This document shows positions 40,480 through 54,439 of a DNA stretch of 64,000 bases, piece after piece (within the stretch, counting starts at the first letter, position 1; each line of letters opens with the position of its first letter). The notes below the pieces were generated by a model. The model was not told where the DNA came from, ran no database searches, and was given only the letters and a program-made list of their open reading frames with translations. Both the position numbers and the translations under genes were made by a program. Source of the DNA: Tillus elongatus (Eukaryota; Arthropoda; Insecta; Coleoptera; Cleridae); the NCBI GenBank assembly GCA_964006375.1, contig OZ023265.1, positions 14,863,252-14,927,251 of the forward strand, written 5' to 3'.

Positions 40480-41575
40480 GTAGGGACTCCGAATCGAGTC
40501 CAGGATAGCATGTGTATAAGCGGAAGCGGCACCTCAGATGTGGGAGCAGTATTCGAGGTTTGCCCTTATTTGTGAAGTATATAAGGTATAGAGATTAGCT
40601 GGTGAAAAGTATTTGCGAGCCCGGAAACCTAATTTCTTAGCAGTTGCTTCTGCAATTGATGTGACATGTTGGTGCCAATTGAAATTTCGATCCACAGAAA
40701 TGCTCTGTTCCCTGGTAGATCTGTTGGGGGCAGCAGAAGCATAGAAGAGAGAGAGAGAGGTCACCAACGGCACGTTGGTGGGCAAGGTATGGCAGCCTTT
40801 GGGTGAGGGTAGGTGGATGAGGCGTATTTCTGAATGGAGTATAAGATAACGATTGTATAAGCGGCAGCAGCACCCCAGATGTGGGAGTATTCGAGGTTTG
40901 GCCTTATTTGTGAAGTATATAAGGTATAGAGATTAGCTGGTAAAAAGTATTTGCGAGCCCGGAAGAGGAAACTTAATTTCTTAGCAGCCGCTTCTGCAAT
41001 TGATGTCACATGTTGGTGCAATTAAAACTTCGATCCACAGAAATGCCAACAAGTGAAAATGAGTCATTACGTTGAATAACTTGGTTGGTCATTGTGATAC
41101 CTCTAAGGCTGGTGTATCTCTTATGAGATAGAAAACAAGACTGAGACTTGTTGGAGGTGAATTGTACAAGATTTCTACTTCCCCAGTCTAATTATTTTGG
41201 AGATCCACAGAGACAGAACCTCATCTAATTGGGCTAAAGAGACAGGCTTAGAATATTGTATATTTGAGTGGAGGGTGCTGTCGTCTGCGTAACTGTGAAC
41301 TGGGTTGGATGTGCTAGAGGGGGAGGTCATTGATGTGGAGAAGAAACAAAGTAGGAGCTAAAGCTGAACCTTGAGGGACTCCTGCATTAATTGGATAGAG
41401 TTTAGAGGAATGGCCATCTACGACAACAGAAATGCTCCGGTTGGAGAGAAAATTTGCTGCACAAATGCAGAGTTTTGGTGGTAGGCCATAAGCCGGAAGT
41501 TTATTAAGCAGCGCTGCGTGCCAGACCTGGTCGAATGCTTTGGATATGTCTAGAGCGACAATCTGGGATAATTGT
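40480..41575 (-). pseudogene. Jockey-type non-LTR fragment with internal duplication
   Basis: Same family as the 4-7 kb element. From 41575 downwards: SNRSISVVVDGHSSKLYPIN, GVPQGSALAPTLFLLHINDL (RT motif B), a frame-shifted YADD region near 41290, then the C-terminal domain. The segment with HQHVTSIAEA, KKLGF or [24 protein letters not shown] and [11 protein letters not shown] occurs twice, at about 40840-41030 and 40500-40690, so the 3' half contains a direct duplication of roughly 340 bp. Broken by stops and indels. This copy retains motif B, which the 4-7 kb copy has lost. Confidence 0.75.
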
Positions 41576-41579
41576 ATTA

Positions 41580-44802
<3,223 letters not shown>

Positions 44803-44889
44803 GCTGATAATCTCAAAAAACCTAAAACACGGCGATTTTTCTTGCAAGGGGTCACTTTTTTGAACTCTAACAGAATATATGAATATATA

Positions 44890-45048
44890 TCTGACATTTT
44901 AGTGGCTTCATCCTTATTTTTGTGTTACGTAACAATTTTTAAAATTATTTTTGTAGAAAAATTTAGCATCAGATTAGCTTTCTTAAAAATGGTCTCATGG
45001 CCGACTGCAATTCGCGGTTTAAATGGTAAGCAAATCAGCTTTTTTCTA
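44890..45048 (-). pseudogene. Penelope-like linker-region fragment
   Basis: The plus-strand text from CTGACATTTTAGTGGCTT to GCGGTTTAAATGGTAAGCAA is collinear with the Penelope arm at 23.82-23.98 kb (the region just before the GIY-YIG domain, encoding FKKAD..L.FSTK). Roughly 50 codons, with frame damage. It sits 270 bp from the Penelope-type inverted terminal element at 45.3 kb. Confidence 0.5.
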
Positions 45049-45300
45049 CTTGATCCCCTCTGACTGTCGTGGTTTCCGCTAATAATGCAATAAAAAGAGC
45101 CCGACTTCTAAAAGGACGACGGTTTGATTGCATAAGCTACTAAGATGACCTAGCGCTGATAGGAAAAACGAAAAAATAATTAAAAAGAATGTTGAGTGTT
45201 ATCAGTATGTTGAAACCAAAAGCAATGAAGATAAGTTAAGGGATAAAACTTACCGACGAATGACTTGAACAAGTACACGTACCTTAGGAGTATTATTATA

Positions 45301-45312
45301 AGTAATGGTAAA
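45301..45312. other. 12-bp target site duplication, left copy
   Basis: AGTAATGGTAAA, repeated exactly at 45837-45848. Confidence 0.8.
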
Positions 45313-45836
45313 CTTCATTTCTGAACGTCACACCGTCTGGGATTGTCATAATTAAACGTTGAATGAACAGCTTCTCCTCCAGACACCAAAATTTATTTCA
45401 GATTTCTCTTACTCCCGACGCGTTTCGACGCTCCAAGAGGTCATCTTCAGGGGATAAACTATACAGGAAGGTTCAACAGGTCACAACTTCATCCATTGTG
45501 CCAGGGGTCATGCAACACTACATTCTGTACATGTACCATTATACATAATGGCCGCCCTTCATCATGGTCGTTAAAAATCGCCGATCTTTTCCATTAATTT
45601 TTGTTTTTGAAGACAATTTTCTAGAATTATGCAGATGTAGTGTTGCATGGCCCCTAGCACAATGGATGAAGTTGTGACCAGTTGAACCTTCCTGTATAGT
45701 TTCGAGTTCAATTTTTTTAGAATTGTCCAAATTTATCCCCTGAAGATGACCTCTTAGAGTGTCGAAACGCATCGGGAGTAAGAGAAATCTGAAATAAATT
45801 TTGGTGTCTGGAGGAGAAGCTGTTCATTCAACGTTT
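45313..45836. mobile_element. Small Penelope-type inverted element (solo terminal pair)
   Basis: A 524-bp unit with a 12-bp target duplication. It begins with a one-sided tail (TTTCTGAACGTCACACCG) of about 40 bp, then an arm (45354-45524) that reappears inverted at 45634-45835 with a spacer of about 110 bp. The right arm has an extra block of about 40 bases (TTCGAGTTCAATTTTTTTAG region). Each arm contains CTGAAGATGACCTC, a loop, and GTGTCGAAACGC or GCGTCGAAACGC, the hammerhead-like layout of the large Penelope palindrome. No coding sequence. This is the same geometry as the 22.8-26.5 kb insertion, only shorter and older. Confidence 0.7.
45741..45782 (+). ncRNA. Hammerhead-like motif, right arm of the small inverted element
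   Basis: CTGAAGATGACCTC, TTA loop, GAG.GTC, then GAAACGCATCGGGAGTAAG. The mirror motif on the minus strand lies at about 45418-45460 with a better stem II (GACCTC pairing with GAG-C-GTC). No local stem I found. Confidence 0.45.
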
Positions 45837-45848
45837 AGTAATGGTAAA
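45837..45848. other. 12-bp target site duplication, right copy
   Basis: Second copy of AGTAATGGTAAA. Confidence 0.8.
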
Positions 45849-46227
45849 TATAGCAAAGAACTGACAGTGGAGACCACGATGAAAAATTAGGCAGGTCAAC
45901 AATGTACTCTGCCCATCCATAAAAAAATTAAGTTGGACCTGACGAAGAGGTTCATTAAATCATACGTATAAAGTGTGTATGAGTCAAAAAACCGGATTTT
46001 TATTAGTCAGTACATAAAGAGAATAAACGCGTTTGAAATGTTGACAAGGAGCAAGCTGACAAAAACCAGGTACACTGATAAAAATATGAATAAACCTGTT
46101 GTAGACCTGACCTGACCTGACCTGTACTAGAAGAGGTGAGAAACGAAATAGGCTTGCTGAAAAAAAACTGAGATGAAAGCAAAAATTTATTGGACATATT
46201 TTCAGACATTTTCCGTCAACATTAAAA

Positions 46228-47130
46228 AGTCTGGACGCAGCAAGTGCGTTATGGTAGTGAATTTTCATAAAAATATTTTTAATGACAGGCATGTCTTTTT
46301 TTAATGGAAACAGGCATCAAATTTGGTTAAATATTTTTTACACAAAATTCTGCTAAAAGCATACATAACATTCAAATTATATACCTAATCTGTATTTAAA
46401 ATTGAAAACAAAATCATTTTCTTGCACGAAAATCCATTAAAACCTTATTTTCGACGAATTTCACTTAAAAATTGTTCCATCAATTGGATAATTTTTCATA
46501 CAAAAATTCTCAAATGTTGCTTTAAAGAAAATACATTAAATTCATTTATAAGAAAATTCTCTATTTAAAGAACATTTTGTAAGAGAAAATTCGCTAATAA
46601 AAACAAATTACATAAATAAAAAAAAACTGGTCCGATTTTCCTGGCCAACCAACCATTTCAAGTTATTTACTCACCAGCCAAAATACATTTTTTCACAAAA
46701 ACTTTTTCGACCACATAAAAAAAAGTTCATGAAAATTTGCAAACAATTTTTCAAGAAAATTCGTAATCTTTTTTTTATAACATTTATCATTGCCAAAATT
46801 TCACAAAAACATCTTACAAAAAATTATTTCTACGAAGCACAACAACAAAACTGAACAAATTACTTTTTACACAAAATTTTGCGAAAAGAGTACATAAAAT
46901 TCAAATTATATACTGAATACGTAATTAAAATTGAAAATAAAATCATTTGTTTGCACGAAAATACATTAAAACCTTATTTTTGATGAATTTCGTTTAAAAA
47001 ATGTTCCATCAATTGAATAATTTTTCATGCAAGAATTCGAAACAACGTATCTTCAAAGAAAATTCATAAAATTCATTTGTAAGAAAATTAACTAATCAAA
47101 ATAGAAATAAATTAAATAAATTAAAAAATA
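46228..47130 (+). repeat. Family-H repeat, second subtype
   Basis: Begins with CTGGACGCAGCAAGTGCG and GGTAGTGAATTTTCAT at 46230-46268. An approximately 500-bp pattern then repeats with variation: GCACGAAAATCCATTAAAAC at about 46425 and GCACGAAAATACATTAAAAC at about 46950, each followed by a GTTCCATCAATTG stretch. The same text occurs inverted at 49.24-49.56 kb. Confidence 0.5.
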
Positions 47131-47433
47131 CTCAAAATCTGATTTAAAGACACAACTAGATACTTTTTTTGTGGCTTCACAGAGAAAATCCTTTTCCCTG
47201 TGGATGCTGTAAACATTGAATCCGGTTGTAGGGAAGAAAACAACCTCTTCTCATGTCACAAATCACAACGTCTATGTTAACTCTGGCACGGTTTTACCAA
47301 CTAAGGGCAACAACACCTACTATGAAACTTGAATTGAAAGTCTTAAGAGTGCTTATCTTTCATTTTCAACAAAAAGTCGTTAAAATGGAATCAGAGTTGA
47401 AAAAACGTAAAAAAAAAGTTAAAAGAGAAATTC

Positions 47434-47508
47434 AGTCAACGGTGAGATTTGAACGCGCGTCCCCTCGCCTATCAGACAGGAATACTAACCATTACACCAC
47501 GTATCGCT
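47434..47508 (-). other. tRNA-like sequence, possible SINE head
   Basis: On the minus strand, TGGTGTAATGGTTAG fits an RNA polymerase III A box and GCGTTCAAATCTC a B box at the usual spacing. The anticodon arm and acceptor stem do not close well, so it is not a convincing functional tRNA. A 97-codon plus-strand frame overlapping it is not considered real. Confidence 0.4.
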
Positions 47509-47509
47509 T

Positions 47510-47925
47510 TTGGCAAACTACAATGAAGAAAGTAAATAACCGATAATGGTCTTAAGTTATTTATTTGTAATATGTAAGGTCTTTAATGGTAGATTTTGCA
47601 GTTATTTTAACAAATGCGAAGAGTATCATAAATCTAGAATATTCTAATACACATTTTGTGCAATACTCTCCATTCTTAACCGAAATAGTTATACTAATTT
47701 TCATGTTTCAAATCTCCAGTTTGACATTTACAGGAGAAAAATTATTAAAATTCTCAAAGTAATCTTTCTGGTACTTCTTAATCTTTTTACGCCATGAAAA
47801 GATAAACGTTGTCCGTAATATTTAATATATTTTTTTTTATACATACAATATTTTGGTATTCCGTCTTATCTGACTTTTAGTGGCACTACAATTTTGCTTC
47901 ATTAAGTACCTATAATATTTCTTTC
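47510..47925. other. Unassigned AT-rich DNA
   Basis: No gene or repeat recognised between the tRNA-like sequence and the family-H copy. Confidence 0.45.
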
Positions 47926-47929
47926 TTTC

Positions 47930-48469
<540 letters not shown>

Positions 48470-48474
48470 CAGTA

Positions 48475-48980
48475 ATCTACAAATCTGCTATTTAAACCCG
48501 GAATTGCCCGTACAAACTTTGCGAGACAACACGTAGCATTTAATGAGATTGCAACTTGCATATTATCACGGTACATTGTCTTATGGCTCCAGCTTGTAAT
48601 GTTGTTTCCCTAATGACTTTTGTAATTCAGATATATTAGAAGTTCCCTGAGAGACAAAATTAGTTAAACCCTACAGGGAGTTAGTAAATTTATATAGATG
48701 ATAAAGTTGTAGACTGCAAATAGTTTACAGGATTAAACGCGAAGGTGTAGATGTGTTTACTTATTTCCTCAAAAAAACTTGGCTGACGGAACACTTGTAG
48801 AATTTTCTGCAAGGTAAATTAAGAAAATCTCTAATAATGGATTAATTTCATTAGTAATCAGTTCGTGCACTTCCTAGAGGTTTACAGCTTATACTACAGC
48901 TCACGACAAAGCACCCAGCATGTAAATATAAGGTGTTTATATTTTATATATCACTGTATGGAGTATGTAAGGCTAGATGT
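48475..48980. other. Unassigned DNA
   Basis: No recognisable feature; precedes the hammerhead-bearing inverted element. Confidence 0.45.
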
Positions 48981-48998
48981 ATTCTCACCACAATTAGA

Positions 48999-49041
48999 AC
49001 CGTAGACCGGTTTCGCTCTAGTTAGAGCTCGTCAGTACGGC
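48999..49041 (-). ncRNA. Type I hammerhead ribozyme, complete core
   Basis: Read on the minus strand: GCCGTA (stem I strand), CTGACGA (conserved box 1), GCTCT-AACT-AGAGC (five-base-pair stem II with a tetraloop), GAAA (box 2), CCGGTC (minimal stem III formed by ACC/GGT, then cleavage triplet GTC), TACGGT (other stem I strand, pairing with GCCGTA at six positions including one G-U). Predicted self-cleavage falls between 49005 and 49004. Every invariant core base is present. A stem III of two or three pairs is typical of retrotransposon hammerheads, which usually act as dimers. Function: self-cleavage of transcripts into unit lengths. Confidence 0.8.
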
Positions 49042-49153
49042 ATACTAATTGCAGCGAAAATACACCTATAAAGTAATACGGCTATGGTAGCCAGCCTTCC
49101 AACACTAAGTGAAATGTAAGACATTATAGATGTATTTTCGCTGCAATTAGTAT

Positions 49154-49196
49154 GTCCTACTGACGCGCTCTTATTAGAGCGAAAACGGTCTACGGT
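49154..49196 (+). ncRNA. Degenerate hammerhead ribozyme (partner copy)
   Basis: GTCCTA, CTGACGC, GCTCT-TATT-AGAGC, GAAAACGGTC, TACGGTT. Box 1 ends in C instead of the invariant A, GAAAC has become GAAAA, and stem I has a mismatch and two wobbles. Stem II and the GTC triplet remain. Probably inactive. Confidence 0.65.
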
Positions 49197-49234
49197 TCTA
49201 CTTGTGAGTTTTTTTTTTATTTAATTAATTTATA

Positions 49235-49614
49235 TTTATTAGCGAATTTTCTTGTGCAAAACAATATTTTAATAGCGAATTTTATTATAAATGAATTTGA
49301 TGATTCTTCTTTGAAGAAAAATGTGAGAATTTTTGTATGAAAAATTATTCAAATGACGGAACCTTATTTTAAATGAAATTCATTAAAAATAAGGTTTTGA
49401 TGGATTTTCGGTCAAACAAATTATTTTATTTCCAATTTTAATTACAGATTAGGTATATAATTTAAATTTTATGTATGCTTTTGGCAGAATTTTATGTGAA
49501 AAATATGTAGCCAAATTTGATGCCTGCTTGCATTAAAGAAAGATATATTTGCCATTAAAAACATTTAAATGAAAATTCACTACCATAACGCACTTACTGT
49601 GTCCAGACTTTTTT
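49235..49614 (-). repeat. Family-H repeat, second subtype, minus orientation
   Basis: Inverted relative to the 46.2-47.1 kb copy: AAGGTTTTGATGGATTTTCG at about 49392, GATGCCTGCTTGCATTAAAG at about 49520, and the 5' end TTCACTACCATAACGCACTT at about 49578-49612. Confidence 0.55.
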
Positions 49615-49629
49615 TTATATATTTCAACA

Positions 49630-50825
49630 ACACACCACGAGGACTTACAGCCTAAATACTATCGTACCGTGGGTATCGACAAGAAGGAAAGAGGAAACTT
49701 GTTAATTCTGGACTTGAAGGTTTGGAGGTTCGGAGGAGAAGGAAAAACATGTGCCGGCAAGGAATTCCAAAACTTGGAAGTCCTCGGGACAAAAGAGCGG
49801 GCATAACAAGATGCTCTATGTCTAGTGACCCAGACAGTAAAAGGGTGCATTCGCTCTGTACCCCTGGTACATCTGTTGGGGGCAGCAGGTGCAGGAACTA
49901 TAGAAGAAAGCTCCTCTGAGCAGTACCTGTGCAAATAACTATAAAAGAGAGAGAGGTCACTAACGTCACGGCGGTGGGCAAGTGATGGCAGCATTTGGGT
50001 GAGGGTAGATTCACCGATGAGACGCATATCTCTCTTCTGAATAGAGTACAGGATAGCAAGTGTAGAATCGGCAGCGGCACCCCAGATGTGGGAGCAGTAT
50101 TCGAGGTTTGACTTAATATGTGAAGTATATAAGGTATAGAGATTAGCTGGTCAAAAGTATTTGCGAGGCCGGAAGAGGAAACCTAAATTCTTAGCAACCA
50201 CTTCTGCAATTGATGTGACATGTTGGTGCCAATTGAGATTTCGATCCACAGAAATGACAACAAGTGAAAAGGACTCATTACTTTGAATAACTTGGTTGTT
50301 CATTGTGATGGGTCCAGGGCTAGTGTATCTCTTATGAGATAGAAAGCAAGACTGAGATTTGGTGGAGTTGAATTGCTCAAGATTTCTAGTTCCCCAGTAT
50401 AATATTTTTTGGAGATCCACAAAGACAGAACCCTCCATAAGTCAGCGATCCTCATCTAATTGGGCTAAAGAGACAGGCTTAGAATATTGTATATTTAAGT
50501 GGAGGGTGCTGTCGTCCGCGTAACTGTCAACTGGGTTGGATGTGCTAGAAAGGAGGTCATTGATGTGGAGAAGAAACAAAGTAGGGGCTAAAGCTGAACC
50601 TTGAGAGACTCCTGCATTAGTTGAATACAGTTTAGAGAAATGGCCATGCACGTCAACAGAAATGCTCCGGTTGGAGTGAAAATTTGCTGTGCAGGTACAG
50701 AGTTTTGGTGATAGGCCATAGGCCGGATGTTTATTAAGTAGAGCTGCGTGCCAGACCTAGTCGAATGCTTTGGATATTTCTAAAGCGACAATCTGGAATT
50801 CACAGTGTAGTTCCATAGACTTGTT
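49630..50825 (-). pseudogene. Jockey-type non-LTR retrotransposon, 3' third
   Basis: Same family as the 4-7 kb copy. From 50825 downwards: RT motif B and C in one open frame of 69 codons (GVSQGSALAPTLFLLHIND ... SYADDSTLHL, 50651-50442), a thumb region (NESFSLVVISVDRNLNWHQH), RPRKYF, and a C-terminal stretch SCYARSFVPRTSKFWNSLPA near 49750. The 3' end ACACACCACGAGG-type text matches that of copy 1 at about 4062 and 49632. 5'-truncated within the RT domain and interrupted by frameshifts. Its left end abuts a family-H terminus. Confidence 0.75.
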
Positions 50826-50837
50826 CAAAGAACATTT

Positions 50838-50955
50838 AAACTGATCCCGGATATGTTTTCTGAGGGGCCTACTTAGCGCTCATTTTAAGAAATTTTTTCA
50901 AAATTCAAAAGTCAGGATCTCTTCATTAGTTTTTTTAAAAAGAAAATTCACTAAA
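50838..50955 (+). repeat. Family-H repeat, 3' module
   Basis: GAACATTTAAACTGATCCCGG, then GAGGGGCCTACTTAGCGCTC, TCAGGATCTCTTCATTAG and a reduced hairpin ending AAAATTCACTAAAA at about 50955. Confidence 0.55.
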
Positions 50956-50959
50956 ACAG

Positions 50960-51920
50960 ACTATTAAACAAATAGAGTGCATATAATTTCCGTGTTTCTA
51001 AAAGAATATTTGCTGAAACAACATAATTTATATGAAGCTATTATATAAGCAAGGCTTGCCCCTATTAATTCAGAAAACACTTAGAAAACTCATCGTCTCT
51101 TTATTCTTATTATATTTTTTATATTGTGGGAACCGAAAGCGATCCTCCGCAAGGATGATATATGGGCATTATTCACATTTCTGTTTTTAATACGACGTAT
51201 GAAGTTTTCCCGGCATCCTCACTTAATGAGAATCCAAGTTGGCTGTTTTCGCATAGGGTTTTATCTACCAACCTGCAAACGCTGCTACTACCCTAATGAG
51301 TTCCGCCACTCTACCAGTATAGCCAACACCACCTTGGAAAGTTTTTTCAAAGACGGAAGTGGTAGAATTTAATTAAACCGAGCCAAATCCATCAACGAGG
51401 CAATTTTCTAACTAATACTCGTTCATAATACGTTAGGGTGGAAAAATGACGAGGCCAGTTTATTGCCAGCTATTTGCATCTCTTAAAATGTTTACCAGAT
51501 TACGTGGGATGCTCTGATGTAATTATTATTCTGAATGCTTTTTTTTCTGTAACAGAAAGAGGGGATTCATCTTTCGTCTGGTTAGTTTAGATTATAAAAG
51601 TTTGGGTTATGATATTCTAAGGATTATACCTCTGCTAAAAAGCTAGAACCACATTGCGTAGTTTTATGGGTCTTAAATTTAACATAAACGTCGCTATTAA
51701 GCTTATAATTCAATAAGTCATATACTTTATAACTTGTATTTTAAATGCGAAACAAATGTATAAAGGAATAAATTTGAATATTGCAATACCCTAATATAAA
51801 ATGTCATTCTTGATATTAAATACAGACGTTCTCTTTCTTCGCAGCTCGTTTTCTTCTCCGCAACTTGTAAAGAAAAAAAAAAAAACTGAACCCCACGTTG
51901 TGGAGACAGTATAACAAAAA
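50960..51920. other. Unassigned DNA
   Basis: An 82-codon plus-strand frame at 51124-51372 lies in a GC-richer stretch, but no family was recognised. A 12-base A run occurs near 51880. Nothing else identified. Confidence 0.4.
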
Positions 51921-51922
51921 TT

Positions 51923-52311
51923 CTGGACGCAGCAAGTGCGTTATGGTAGTGAATTTTTATTAAATGTTTCAAACTTGAATAACTCAATTTTCTATAAGTT
52001 TAGAAAGTTTAGTTTTAGTATGTAGTAAGGTCTTTTGTAAGGCAAGATATCCACCAAACTTCATTACAATAACTTTGTAATATTCGGAGAAAAAAATATT
52101 TTTCGAAAGAAAATAAAAAATTTGAATAACTCAATTTTCTATCAACTTAGAAAGTTGAATTTTGGTACCTAGTAAGGTCTCTTCCAAGGCAACACATCTA
52201 CTCAATTTAATTAAAAGAGCTTTATAATTTTCGCAGAAAAAATTATTTTTCGAAAGAAAACTCAAAAATCTGCCCGGAAAACCCTGTTAATTATTTTTTG
52301 AGTTATCGGTT

Positions 52312-52397
<86 letters not shown>

Positions 52398-52522
52398 AAA
52401 CTGACCCCGGATATCGGTTCTAGCGGTCCTAGTTCGTCCTAATTGAAAAAAAAAAATTTCAAAGTCTCACCATCGATACCTCTCTATAAGTGAATTTTTT
52501 TTAAATAAAAATTCACTAAAAG
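51923..52522 (+). repeat. Family-H repeat, complete reference copy
   Basis: The clearest copy, 600 bp. 5' stem-loop ACGCA-GCAAG-TGCGT (51927-51941), TAGTGAATTTTT (51947), two internal units each with AATAACTCAATTTTCTAT and TTCGGAGAAAAA or its variant, TTTGAGTTATCGGTTGGA, a (TA)n tract (52314-52395), GAAACTGACCCCGGATATCG, and the 3' hairpin AGTGAATTTT/AAAATTCACT (52489-52517). TAGTGAATTTT near the 5' end is repeated in inverted form by the 3' hairpin arm, as in Helentron-derived (HINE/DINE-1-type) elements. Confidence 0.7.
52314..52395. repeat. (TA)n microsatellite inside family H
   Basis: About 82 bp of alternating AT. Confidence 0.95.
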
Positions 52523-53095
52523 ATATATCCCATATCTCTTTTAATGTTGACTTTTGGACTGAGGTAAATTTGGTTGAATTTCCACTGCTGCTCTGTGTAC
52601 AATTACTTCTAGACCACACTGTATACAAACTAACAACATAATTTGTCTTTATATGTGCAGCAAAGACGAAATAAAAAAAGTAAATGGAGTGTACACAAAC
52701 TAAAAGATACTACACTATTTATACTTAAACTCGCAACACTGGCTGCATGAATCGTTACAACTGGACCTCTAAAAAGACTGTAACAGCGGCAGAAGCAGAA
52801 GTCAATAGAAGCCGTGTGCGTTCGGGAAGAAACTATTGACTATTAATAACAACAATTGACTAAAAACGATGCGAGTTGTAAGGAAAAAAATAATTATACT
52901 ACAGAGGTGTTAAATGATGATAAATTACAATAGGGTTATATATAATCGTAAACGCTGCCAATGATTAACAATCAGTGAATTCAGTATTATTGACATTTCT
53001 CTGAAACTTAAAAATGAATTTCATGAGTCAATGACATTAATAGCAGCTGTCATTGACTAACCAACAGCAACCACATACTTCATCTATGATTTAAA
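52523..53095. other. Unassigned AT-rich DNA
   Basis: No recognisable feature between two family-H copies. Confidence 0.45.
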
Positions 53096-53097
53096 CA

Positions 53098-53588
<491 letters not shown>

Positions 53589-53589
53589 A

Positions 53590-54025
53590 ATACTATTATT
53601 ATGCCCTAGGTATCTATTAAAGAATTAATGATTAGTTTGGCTACTCAGTCGGGGCACAAATATAATACAAATCAACGCAGGACGTGGGCTTCAGCACTTG
53701 CAATCAGTGGGTTTTAAGATGTACAAATAAAAGTCAGGAGTTATAAGTAAAATCTGTTTATTAAAATATTATTGAAGTTATATAATGAAGCTCGATTTAA
53801 TTAAGCAAATTTAATTAAAGGAAAAATATAAATTGATTACTTTAAATTGGCATATAGCACTGTCAAAATGAGTTATAAAGCATACACTACTTTAAAAAGA
53901 AAATTACAGATAAATGATGTACTTAACTCGAGGTTCAGACTGCTGCCTCCGGAGTGGTGATCACATTCGTCTAGCCTTGGATGCTGGAGGTGTCTCAGAG
54001 ACTTCGTGGGGAAACGGCTCCGTTC
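53590..54025. other. Unassigned DNA before the minisatellite
   Basis: No gene recognised. The part from about 53940 (GGAGTGGTGATCACATTCG) is GC-richer and leads into the minisatellite; it may be part of one larger element extending to about 55080, but no ends were found. Confidence 0.4.
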
Positions 54026-54027
54026 AG

Positions 54028-54437
54028 CAAGGTGTCCTTTATCAAGATATTATTGATAGGGCTGCTCTTTAGCGGGTCCATTTATAGGGCTCCTACTCAT
54101 AGGGTTGTTCCTTAGCGAGTCCATTTAGCAGAATGTTATGGATAGGGCTGCTCTCATAGGGTTGCTTCCTAACGGGTCCATTTAGCAAGATCTCATTGAA
54201 GGGGCTGATGCCTAATGGGTCTATTTAGCAAGATGTTATGGCTAGGGCTCCTCCCTAGCGGTTCCATTCAGCAAGGTGTTATTGAGGGGGCTCCTCCATA
54301 GCGGTTCCGTTGAGCAAGATATTATGGATAGGACTTCTCCCTAGTGGTTCCATTTAGCAAGGTTTTATTGATAGGGCTGCTCCCTAGCGGTTCCATTCAG
54401 CGAGGTTTTATTGATAGCGCTGCTCCCTAGCGGGTTG
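54028..54437. repeat. 43-bp minisatellite, about nine degenerate units
   Basis: Unit close to GGTTCCATTCAGCGAGGTTT followed by TATTGATAGGGCTGCTCCCT-AGC. The last units (from about 54330) are nearly identical; early ones are diverged and differ in length. No open frame runs through. Confidence 0.85.
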
Positions 54438-54439
54438 CT

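Larger units (their letters stand above)
48981..49212. mobile_element. Small inverted element carrying two hammerhead ribozymes
   Basis: Left arm about 48981-49067 and right arm about 49122-49212 are inverted copies with scattered differences, separated by about 55 bp. Each arm holds a hammerhead ribozyme (minus strand left, plus strand right). The outer edges read into CACAATTAGAACCGTAGACC and its counterpart. No coding sequence. The geometry parallels the Penelope-type inverted pairs at 45.3 and 24.7 kb, but sequence homology to them is not evident; a target duplication was not found. Confidence 0.6.
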
